64,000 nt of DNA from an uncultured Aquimarina sp. Its GTDB lineage: Bacteria > Bacteroidota > Bacteroidia > Flavobacteriales > Flavobacteriaceae. This document shows, one piece after another, positions 53,375-61,522 of the stretch. Position numbers and translations under genes: made by a program. The stretch covers positions 23,294 to 87,293 of the forward strand of contig CANLYR010000012.1 in the NCBI GenBank assembly GCA_947495425.1, given 5' to 3'. The notes under the pieces are model-generated. The model was not told the origin of the DNA. It did no database searches and saw only the letters and a program-made list of their open reading frames with translations. Position 1 is the first letter of the stretch. Each line of letters starts with the position of its first letter.

Positions 53375-55108
53375 TTATTTTAAGAATGTGACCTTGGATA
53401 TTTTGTTGTCTGTAATTTCATAAATAGCTATTACTTCGGCATGAGAATCACCGCGCCTTACATACTCTCTATCGATTACTTTGTTGTGTAAAACAATTCT
53501 GTTTTTAATGTCACAATAGAGGTTTTCAAAGTTTTCAAACATGGGTTCGTATCTTTTTCGCATAGCTTGTTTTCCTATCATATATGATGTATTAGGAAAT
53601 CTATAAATTTCAATAGCATCAGCATAGGTGTCTAAAAAAGCATCGATATCTCTGGCATTATATGCATTTACCTGGCGTTGTACAATTTGCTCAGGAGTTT
53701 CTTTGATGAGCTCTAAGGGAGCTAGGATTTTACCACTTTTAATTACTTTGTGGATAGAAGTTAGGTTTTGAATATCTTCTATTGGATTTTTATTGAGTAG
53801 CACCAGGTCTGCTAGTTTTTCTTCTTCAATTGAACCAATTTTGTGATCTAAACCAAAACCTTTTGCAGGGTTTATAGTTGAAGCCTTAATAATATCCAAG
53901 TTGCTAATACCTACCTCTTGCATTTTTTCAATTTCTTGGATATAAGATGATGCATGCATGGTACCTATGTTTCCTGCATCGGTTCCTGTTGCTATGTTGA
54001 TTTTGTTATTTTGTAATTTTTTGAGATTAATGGCAATAACACTATCTTCTTTTGCAAACCGATTTTTTATAGCATCCTGAACCTGTTTGTCGTTTCTAAT
54101 TTTTTGAAATCTTTCGGGAATCAAATCCTGTTTCATATTGATCAGATCTAATAATGAAGCATAAGCTTTAGGATTAGCATATCGTATATCCTGAGGATGC
54201 ATATCTAATTCAGAAAAAAAAGTTTTGGTGTAATTGTTTGATACATTTAGGGTTGGTATATAAGTTACTTCTTTATCTTTGAGAAGCTTTATAAACCGAT
54301 CATCCAACACTTCATCTTTTATACTGTGCACCAAAATATTTGCTCCAGCTTCTATAGCTAACGAAGCAGTTTTTAGTTGCGTGGCATGTACAGCTAGTTT
54401 TAAATTGTTTTCACGTGCTAACTTTGCAATGTGTTTTACAATTGGGAAATTTTTTTCTGCAGGATTGTCTTTATTAACGATATACCAGATTTTTATAAAA
54501 TCGGGTTGATTGGGTAACATTTTATCGAATAGTGCAGTAGCTTCTTCAATAGAGGTGATTTTTTCTATAGGTGTATCTTTAAGTTCAGAGAAAGCTTTTG
54601 GTTGGTATGGCGAAAATAAAGGACCCGTCACATACACATTTGGTGATAGATGGTTTTTAGTAATACTATCTCTTATTGTAAAATTATAAAAAGGTCCGCC
54701 AGCATCTATGACCGATGTTATTCCAAGCATAAGGTATCTTTTAAAACTATCTGGAATAATATCCTTGGTAAATTGAATTTCATTTTCATAAGAAACTACC
54801 TTTCTAAGGTCTATGATGTCTGGTCTTGTATATAAACCACCAGATTGGAAAAAGTGAATATGCGAATCAATCATTCCGGGGATAAGAAATTTACTAGTTC
54901 CGTCAAGTATTTGTGTATTTTCTTTAGGTCTTATTTTTTTAGAAGAAATTGTAGCAATTTTTTCTCCTTCAATGAATACACTTTGTTTTGTTGTTATTGT
55001 TCCGGTTTTAACATCTAGTATATTTACATTTTCGATTAAAACTGACTGAGATTTAAGAGTAGCATAGCTTAACGTAAATAGAACTATTAGAAGTATTATT
55101 TTTTTCAT
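53375..55108 (-). CDS. Exported amidohydrolase with C-terminal SnoaL/NTF2-like domain
   Basis: A 577-residue protein with a signal peptide (about 1-20). Residues about 25-465 are an amidohydrolase-superfamily TIM barrel with composite domain: GMIDSHIHF (His83, His85), LKLAVHATQLKTASLAIEAG, and GTDAGNIGTMHASS carrying the catalytic Asp. Then comes the return of the composite domain (GSIEEEKLADLVLLNKNP). The C-terminus (about 475-577, VQRQVNAYNARDIDAFLDTY) is a SnoaL/NTF2-like domain. The substrate is unknown; related exported enzymes act as imidazolonepropionase- or prolidase-like hydrolases. The MFS transporter gene lies 42 bp upstream on the same strand, so the two may share a transcript and substrate. 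Confidence 0.87.
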   Translation of the reverse strand: MKKIILLIVLFTLSYATLKSQSVLIENVNILDVKTGTITTKQSVFIEGEKIATISSKKIRPKENTQILDGTSKFLIPGMIDSHIHFFQSGGLYTRPDIIDLRKVVSYENEIQFTKDIIPDSFKRYLMLGITSVIDAGGPFYNFTIRDSITKNHLSPNVYVTGPLFSPYQPKAFSELKDTPIEKITSIEEATALFDKMLPNQPDFIKIWYIVNKDNPAEKNFPIVKHIAKLARENNLKLAVHATQLKTASLAIEAGANILVHSIKDEVLDDRFIKLLKDKEVTYIPTLNVSNNYTKTFFSELDMHPQDIRYANPKAYASLLDLINMKQDLIPERFQKIRNDKQVQDAIKNRFAKEDSVIAINLKKLQNNKINIATGTDAGNIGTMHASSYIQEIEKMQEVGISNLDIIKASTINPAKGFGLDHKIGSIEEEKLADLVLLNKNPIEDIQNLTSIHKVIKSGKILAPLELIKETPEQIVQRQVNAYNARDIDAFLDTYADAIEIYRFPNTSYMIGKQAMRKRYEPMFENFENLYCDIKNRIVLHNKVIDREYVRRGDSHAEVIAIYEITDNKISKVTFLK

Positions 55109-55150
55109 AACTAATTTAATTAACGTTATTTTTTCAAAATTATAATCAAA

Positions 55151-56335
55151 TCATTTTCGCATAGAATAAAGCCCGAAAATTGGTCCTATACATAAAAAAA
55201 GATATAAGAATGTAGGATCTATTATATCCAATAAAAATGACAATAATTGTATGCTTACAATAGTGATTGCAAATCCAATACAATTTGATATCGTTAGTGC
55301 AGTTCCTCTTAATTCAGGAGGTGCGGCAGCAGCGATCATCGTAGAAAATTGTGGAGAATCTGAGATCACTAACATGCCCCAAAGGCATAAAGCTATCATA
55401 AATAATTGTGGGGGTAGTAAAAACAATAGTGGGGAGACCAAGCAAAATATTCCTGATATCAGCAATGAATTATATGCCACCTTTCTACTTCCTTTTCTTA
55501 TTGAAATTAACCCTCCCAGTATGCAAGATAATGCACCTACTCCTATACTTATGAATGACCAGAATGAGACTTGAAGTTCTATTCCCTGATAATTAGCATA
55601 TGTTTTCAGGATAACAGGAACATAGCCCCAGAATGCATAAAGCTCCCACATGTGTCCAAAATATCCAAAAGCGGCTTTTCTAAACTGTGGGATGCTAAAA
55701 AGCTGAGTAACAACGCCAAACTGTAGTTTGGAAACTGGCCTTCTGTATGGACCATCTGGAACCAATGACCACATGGCAAAACCACCAGCACAAGCTAGTA
55801 TAGTTGTACTTATGATTACCGATGTATAATCACTACTCCATGAAAATTCCTTAATAAAATGTGGAAAAGCAGTGCCCAAAACCAATGCTCCAACCAAATA
55901 TCCTAAGGCTCTCCCAAGTCCGCCTTTATAGTAGTCTGATGCTATTTTCATTCCTACCGGGTAAATGCCAGCCAGAAAAAAGCCAGTTCCAAAACGAGCA
56001 GTGAGCAAATTGAATACTGTAATATTAGGGATAAGCATCGATAGGTTGCATATGCCTCCCAACACAGCACATATCACAAATATGCGAGATGGTGAATATC
56101 GATCTGCAAGTGTTAGAAGTGCAAAAGTTAGGGTTCCTATAATAAATCCAAATTGTACAAAAGATAATAGATACCCCAGAATGTTGAATCCAAAATTAAA
56201 TTGGGTTGCTAGATCATCGATTACCGCATTTCCTGCAAACCAAAGGGAAGTGCAGAAAAATTGCGAAATGATAATGACTGGAAGTATGTAGAATTTTGGT
56301 TTCAGAAGTATAAAATGTTTCTTGTGATTAGTTAT
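55151..56335 (-). CDS. MFS transporter with apparently mutated start codon (ATA)
   Basis: The frame is open from 56353 to 55151 but has no ATG, GTG or TTG until a GTG at 56077, which would remove the first helices. Upstream of it the frame encodes KPKFYILPVIIISQFF and GNAVIDDLATQF, a good first MFS helix, then ADRYSPSR, the loop 2-3 motif. The best start is therefore ATA at 56335, which overlaps the preceding stop as ATAA and gives 394 residues with the expected 12 helices. An ATG there would be the classic ATGA overlap. An ATT at 56341 is a second option. Substrate is unknown. The gene may be poorly translated, or a sequencing error may be present. Confidence 0.75.
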   Translation of the reverse strand: MTNHKKHFILLKPKFYILPVIIISQFFCTSLWFAGNAVIDDLATQFNFGFNILGYLLSFVQFGFIIGTLTFALLTLADRYSPSRIFVICAVLGGICNLSMLIPNITVFNLLTARFGTGFFLAGIYPVGMKIASDYYKGGLGRALGYLVGALVLGTAFPHFIKEFSWSSDYTSVIISTTILACAGGFAMWSLVPDGPYRRPVSKLQFGVVTQLFSIPQFRKAAFGYFGHMWELYAFWGYVPVILKTYANYQGIELQVSFWSFISIGVGALSCILGGLISIRKGSRKVAYNSLLISGIFCLVSPLLFLLPPQLFMIALCLWGMLVISDSPQFSTMIAAAAPPELRGTALTISNCIGFAITIVSIQLLSFLLDIIDPTFLYLFLCIGPIFGLYSMRK

Positions 56336-58539
56336 TTGAATGCCTCTAGAAGATCATAAACTTGGTCTATATCTTTTACATAATATCGTGCAATTGTATT
56401 CTTTAAACCTACTTTTACGGTATATGCATCTTTTGGTAGTTCTTTAAACATATGTTCATCTGTCCAGTCATCCCCAATAGCAAAAATAAAATCATATTGT
56501 TTATCAAGTAGCATTTTTGAAGCTGATTTTCCTTTACTTACTCCACTAACCTTAATTTCAAGCACCTTATCGCCTTCAAGAATTTCTAGGTTATGGTTTG
56601 CAATTAATTGTTGAATTGTAGTTTTTAATGCATTAGCTCTTTGTTTGCCCAAGTCTGGATCTACATTTCTAAAATGCCATGCTAACGAGTATCTTTTTTC
56701 TTCAACCAGTGATCCGGGAGTTCGATCAGTAAACGATTCAAGAATAGGAGCAATGGATCCAAACCAGGTATTGTCTACTCTTTCCATCAATTCCCAATCC
56801 TTATTTTTTTCTTTAAGCCATGCTCCATGCTCTGTTATAAGTGTATATTCTTTATGTCCAAACCATTTTTGAATAGTATCTCTGTCTCTGCCAGTGATAA
56901 TAATTACTTTGGTATTTGATTGTTGATGTAATTCATCTAAGATATCAAAAACTCTTTGTGTAGGTTTTGCATTTTCTGGTAATTTTTCAAAAGGAGCCAT
57001 TGTACCATCATAATCAAGAAATAATATTTTATTTTTTGCACTATCATATTTTTTCGAGATTTCGTTTTTAACAGAAGGAGTTATTTTTTTTAGGGTGTAC
57101 TTTTTTGTATCGTCTTTTGTTGCCCTCAAAGATTCCATAAAATCATTCGCCCATTTCTCGACATTGTATCGTTGTAGACGTTTCTGAAGTGCATTATTTC
57201 TCTTGATTTGTTCTTCTTCAGGCATTTCTAATGCAAATTTTAGCGTATCAGCAATTTCCTCAAAATTATTAGGGTTGATGATAAGCGCTTCGCTCATTTC
57301 ATTTGATGCACCGGTCATTTCACTTAGGATTAATACTCCTTTTTTATCTACCCTCGATGCAACGTATTCCTTTGCTACCAAATTCATACCATCTCTAATC
57401 GGCGTAAGCAATGCAACCTCACTAGAGGTATATAAGTCGATAAGATTTTCAAAAGGTAATGAGCGATAAAAATACCAAATAGGAGTCCAACTTACTTCTG
57501 CAAATTTTCCATTGATTCTACCAACTAGCTGATCAATTTCATTCTTTAGTCGTTGATATTGGGGGACATTGGCTCTAGAAGGTACAGCCAGCATTACTAA
57601 CCTGGCCTTTCCTTTGAATTGAGGATATTTATCAAGAAAATATTCGAATGCACGTAGGCGATTTGCAATACCTTTGGTATAATCTAGGCGATCTATAGAA
57701 AGAATAAGTTTTGCCTGATTACTCCCAGCTTTCAAATGCTTATCAATTTCTTGTTGTATTTCAGTTTTATCCTTTTTTGCTTTTAAGTCGTGTACTTGCG
57801 CTGCATCATTAAATTTCTTGTAATCGATTCCCATAGGGAAAGAATCTACTTTTACAATTCTAGTATCCAAGTGAATATTATTAAAATTAATCTCGTAGCC
57901 TAAAATTCTTTGTACTGCACTCAAAAAGTGACGCTCATAATCATAAGTATGAAACCCTAATAAATCAGCACCAAGCATTCCTTTTAATAGTTCCTCTCTG
58001 CAAGGAATCGTTCTAAAAACTTCATAAGAAGGAAAAGGAATATGCAAAAAGAATCCAATGGATATTTCTGGTCTTTTTTTACGTATCAAATCTGGGAGTA
58101 GGAGTAATTGGTAATCATGCACCCAAACCGTATCACCGTCTTCTAAATTATGTATAATAACATCAGCAAATTTTTGATTAACAGATTTATAGGTTTCCCA
58201 AGTGCTTTTTTCAAATTCGGTATATTCCATAAAATAATGAAACAAGGGCCAAAGTGTGTTGTTACTAAATCCATAATAAAACCCTTCGATATCTTTTTCT
58301 GTGAGCGGCACACCCACACACTGATGTTTTTCTAAAGCAGAGGTTACTTTATTTTTTAAATCAGGATTGAGTTCTTCTTCAGTAAGACCGCTCCATCCAA
58401 TCCAGATACTTTCGTTGTCTGAGTGTACAGATTTCATTCCTGTTGCTAATCCTCCAACACTAGGTGTTGTTTCGATTATATTATCACGAATTTGTAATTG
58501 TAACGGTAATCTATTTGAGATTATAATAGTTTTACTCAT
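56332..58539 (-). CDS. Trehalose-6-phosphate synthase/phosphatase fusion (TPS-TPP)
   Basis: A 735-residue bifunctional enzyme. The N-terminal GT20 synthase (about 1-470) makes trehalose-6-phosphate from UDP-glucose and glucose-6-phosphate; it starts SKTIIISNRLP, contains GLATGM, WVHDYQLLLLP, GFFLHIPFPS and LVAKEYVASR. The C-terminal HAD-type phosphatase (about 500-735) has LFLDYDGTMAPF and AIGDDWTDEHMF. A start at 58665 is possible in frame but would overlap the divergent GH15 gene and add a non-conserved stretch, so the ATG at 58539 is chosen. It is divergent from GH15, with 87 bp between. The gene makes trehalose, a compatible solute. Confidence 0.95.
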   Translation of the reverse strand: MSKTIIISNRLPLQLQIRDNIIETTPSVGGLATGMKSVHSDNESIWIGWSGLTEEELNPDLKNKVTSALEKHQCVGVPLTEKDIEGFYYGFSNNTLWPLFHYFMEYTEFEKSTWETYKSVNQKFADVIIHNLEDGDTVWVHDYQLLLLPDLIRKKRPEISIGFFLHIPFPSYEVFRTIPCREELLKGMLGADLLGFHTYDYERHFLSAVQRILGYEINFNNIHLDTRIVKVDSFPMGIDYKKFNDAAQVHDLKAKKDKTEIQQEIDKHLKAGSNQAKLILSIDRLDYTKGIANRLRAFEYFLDKYPQFKGKARLVMLAVPSRANVPQYQRLKNEIDQLVGRINGKFAEVSWTPIWYFYRSLPFENLIDLYTSSEVALLTPIRDGMNLVAKEYVASRVDKKGVLILSEMTGASNEMSEALIINPNNFEEIADTLKFALEMPEEEQIKRNNALQKRLQRYNVEKWANDFMESLRATKDDTKKYTLKKITPSVKNEISKKYDSAKNKILFLDYDGTMAPFEKLPENAKPTQRVFDILDELHQQSNTKVIIITGRDRDTIQKWFGHKEYTLITEHGAWLKEKNKDWELMERVDNTWFGSIAPILESFTDRTPGSLVEEKRYSLAWHFRNVDPDLGKQRANALKTTIQQLIANHNLEILEGDKVLEIKVSGVSKGKSASKMLLDKQYDFIFAIGDDWTDEHMFKELPKDAYTVKVGLKNTIARYYVKDIDQVYDLLEAFK

Positions 58540-58626
58540 AAAGTGGTTTAAAGTTGGTAGACTTTTTTTGATTTTTGTTAAATTTCGGAAAAGAAGATTA
58601 AAATAACGGCTATTTAAAGGAAATTT

Positions 58627-60429
58627 ATGAATAATCTCGATTACGGTATCATTGGAAATTGTCAAAGCGCTGCACTCATTTCAAAATATGGATCATTAGA
58701 TTGGTGTTGCTTGCCTAATTTTGATTCATATTCTGTTTTTGCGAAAATATTGGATGATTCCAAAGGAGGCAGTTTTGAGATTTTGGTTGATAAGACTTAT
58801 GAAATTTCTCAAAAATATATTCATAAGACCAATATTTTGGTTACCGAGTTTAATAACGGGAAGGATGTTTTTGAATTTATAGATTTTATGCCAAGATACA
58901 AGAATGATGATGGTGTTTTTTATGCGCCTTCTGATATCGTTCGCTACGTAAAATTGATTTCCGGGAAACCGAAGTTTAGGGTAAAATATGATCCCAAGCT
59001 TGAGTATGCAATGGGTAAAACAAATCTCGAAATTAAAACAGAGTATATTAAGAGCATTACAAATGAAGAAAAGTATGATACCCTTTATCTGTATTCTAAT
59101 CTAGATTTTGAATCTATTTTAAATACTGAAGAAATTACACTGGAAGACCACGCATACTTTTTAATAAGTTATCACGAAAAGCTATTAGAACAATCTCTGG
59201 AAAGGTGCTATCTAAAAATGCAACGCACACGAGTATATTGGCTTAATTGGAGTGAGAATACTACATCTTACAAACACTACAATAAACAAATTCTGAGAAG
59301 TGCCCTAGTGTTAAAGTTATTAAGTTATGATAAGTCTGGAGCCGTTCTTGCTGCAGCAACGACCTCATTACCAGAGACCATAGGAGAGGTTCGTAATTGG
59401 GATTATAGGTTTTGTTGGATACGTGATGCGTCTATGGTAATCAAAGTGATTTCTAATTTGGGTCACAAGAGACTAGCAGAACGATTTTTACAATTTATTA
59501 TCGATATTATACCCGATAAAGATGAAAAAATCCAGATCATGTATGGGATTAATGGAGAGAAGAAGCTAACAGAAAAAACGTTGGATCATCTTAGCGGATA
59601 TAAAAATTCAAGTCCGGTACGAACAGGAAATGCTGCATATCATCAAAAGCAAAATGATATTTATGGAATTTTAATGGATGTGATCTATCAACAGTTTATG
59701 AAGTTTGATTGCGATCTGGATAATAGTGAAGGATTATGGACGATTTGTAAAAGTATAGTCCACATTGTGAATGTAAACTGGGAAAAACCAGATAAAGGAA
59801 TTTGGGAGTTTCGAACCGAAGAACGACATTTTACATTTTCTAAATTATTATGTTGGGTAGCTATAGATAGAGCTATAAAAATCGGTAAACTTATCAATAA
59901 GACCTATAAAAATGACCGATGGATACAATTAAGAGATCGCATACATGATGATATTTACAATAATGCATGGAACGAAGAAAAACAGGCCTATACACAGTCC
60001 TATGGTTCTTCTGATCTCGATGCCTCGACTTTATTAATGGAATCCTACGATTTTATTAAAGCTAAAGATCCCCGTTTTATAAGTACAGTACAGGCAACCG
60101 AAAGAGAGCTATGTAATGATGGATTATTATATAGATATAAAAACAAAGATGATTTTGGATTGCCTTCATCATCATTTACTATCTGTAGTTTTTGGTTTAT
60201 TAATAGTTTATATAAAATTGGTGAGCGAAAAAAAGCAAAACAACTTTTTGATCAATTATTATCTTATAGTAATCATTTGGGGCTTTTTAGTGAGGATATT
60301 GATTTCAAAACTAAGCGATTATTGGGGAATTTTCCGCAGGCGTATTCACATTTGGCACTTATAGAAACTGCAGCAAATTTTTCTGGAGGGGTCACTAAAG
60401 AAGAAGCATTGATGGAAACTATTCATTAA
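58627..60429 (+). CDS. GH15 family glucoamylase/trehalase-like protein
   Basis: A 600-residue cytoplasmic protein without a signal peptide. It starts LDYGIIGNCQSAALISKYGSLDW, the usual opening of bacterial GH15 proteins, and has an N-terminal beta-sandwich domain (about 1-210). The alpha/alpha-toroid catalytic region contains VRNWDYRFCWIRDASMVI (about 252-272), LWTICKSIVHIVNVNW and YTQSYGSSDLDASTLLM. These enzymes remove glucose from alpha-1,4-glucans or split trehalose. Pairing with a divergent TPS-TPP gene suggests a link between alpha-glucan or trehalose turnover and synthesis. The exact activity cannot be read from sequence. Confidence 0.9.
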   Translation: MNNLDYGIIGNCQSAALISKYGSLDWCCLPNFDSYSVFAKILDDSKGGSFEILVDKTYEISQKYIHKTNILVTEFNNGKDVFEFIDFMPRYKNDDGVFYAPSDIVRYVKLISGKPKFRVKYDPKLEYAMGKTNLEIKTEYIKSITNEEKYDTLYLYSNLDFESILNTEEITLEDHAYFLISYHEKLLEQSLERCYLKMQRTRVYWLNWSENTTSYKHYNKQILRSALVLKLLSYDKSGAVLAAATTSLPETIGEVRNWDYRFCWIRDASMVIKVISNLGHKRLAERFLQFIIDIIPDKDEKIQIMYGINGEKKLTEKTLDHLSGYKNSSPVRTGNAAYHQKQNDIYGILMDVIYQQFMKFDCDLDNSEGLWTICKSIVHIVNVNWEKPDKGIWEFRTEERHFTFSKLLCWVAIDRAIKIGKLINKTYKNDRWIQLRDRIHDDIYNNAWNEEKQAYTQSYGSSDLDASTLLMESYDFIKAKDPRFISTVQATERELCNDGLLYRYKNKDDFGLPSSSFTICSFWFINSLYKIGERKKAKQLFDQLLSYSNHLGLFSEDIDFKTKRLLGNFPQAYSHLALIETAANFSGGVTKEEALMETIH

Positions 60430-60531
60430 TCCAAAAATTCTCTGATGGCTCAGCCTTGGGGTTTCTGATTAACCTTTCCTTTGGAGAGGTCAGAACTATT
60501 ATTTTTAGGAGTGCTGCTGGGTAAGGTAAAA

Positions 60532-61326
60532 TTATTCTACTAACACGATGGTACCAAAAACATCGGCATTAATCCAACCTAGATTTTTTTCTTCTCCGGG
60601 GATAAAAACAGAACCTATAAAGTTTTCTCGTTCTTTACTGCCATCGTTATCATTATATGCAACAGCAAAACCTAATTTTTGATCTTTTGTTAAAATCATT
60701 GGATCGTTTACTTTACCTTCTTGATAAGTATTGTCATAAACTGTAATTTCAAACTCCCAGATAGAAACATCATCCTTAGTTACCCTTCTTGTATTTACGT
60801 GATGATTATAAAGTACAGGTGTTTTGTTCTCATCGAGATCTACAACATTGCCGTCCAACGCAACATGATATGCAAAAGCATTATTTGAGTATTGATGATT
60901 GCCACCAGAGTTATCGGCATCAATAAAAATTTCTACGCAATCATCATCCCACCATAATTTTAATGGATCTTTGTGTTGATCATACAAGAGATTATCTTTG
61001 ATTTCGACCAAAAGATATAGTGCCTCAGGAGTCCAGACTACTTTATACCGACCAAAGAAATCATTGAATTCGTATGGCAAGCCAAGCCATTTTTGATCTA
61101 AACCATACCACAGTACTTCTTTCCAGATAGGATCATCCATGTTTCCATCTAATTTTGGAACAATGACAGCTTTTTTTACTTCCCTGATTTGGTGATCATT
61201 TTTAGATACTAGAGCGTGATTTTTTTGCGAGACAATAGCATACGAATACTCAAGGTGCTCCTTTTTTTCTTGCTTATCACATCCTATTCCAAATAATATA
61301 ATAGAAAAGAATATTATTTTTTTCAT
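60532..61326 (-). CDS. Lipoprotein with CBM9-like domain
   Basis: A 264-residue lipoprotein (lipobox GIGC, Cys16). Residues about 50-255 form a CBM9-like beta-sandwich: VPKLDGNMDDPIWKE, KVVWTPEALYLLVEIKDN, WWDDDCVEIFIDADNSGG, WEFEITVYDN and LGFAVAYNDNDGS. The acidic WDDDCVEIF segment matches the calcium/sugar-binding site region of the family. It probably binds sugars at the cell surface. It lies 196 bp downstream of the amylase gene on the same strand, and thus may be cotranscribed with it and help capture starch products. Confidence 0.82.
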   Translation of the reverse strand: MKKIIFFSIILFGIGCDKQEKKEHLEYSYAIVSQKNHALVSKNDHQIREVKKAVIVPKLDGNMDDPIWKEVLWYGLDQKWLGLPYEFNDFFGRYKVVWTPEALYLLVEIKDNLLYDQHKDPLKLWWDDDCVEIFIDADNSGGNHQYSNNAFAYHVALDGNVVDLDENKTPVLYNHHVNTRRVTKDDVSIWEFEITVYDNTYQEGKVNDPMILTKDQKLGFAVAYNDNDGSKERENFIGSVFIPGEEKNLGWINADVFGTIVLVE

Positions 61327-61522
61327 AATTAGATTTGGTCGTTTAATCTATCTCTATACATCAAAAAAGTCCCGTTTAGAAGTTGTAATGCATAAAAGAG
61401 TTTAATTGTTATAAATGTAATAAACAAAATTGAAAAAGCGATTGCTACTTAAATAATAAGTAACAACCGCTAATTTTTATAACAGTATATGTACTGAAAT
61501 TAAAAGCATGTAGGTTAAGGAA

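Noticed and set aside
55151..56077. Short MFS protein starting at the GTG at 56077
   Set aside because: It would lack the first membrane helices, which are clearly encoded in frame upstream.
58540..58665. N-terminal extension of the TPS-TPP protein
   Set aside because: It would overlap the start of the divergent GH15 gene, and the conserved synthase start SKTIIISNRLP begins at the ATG at 58539.
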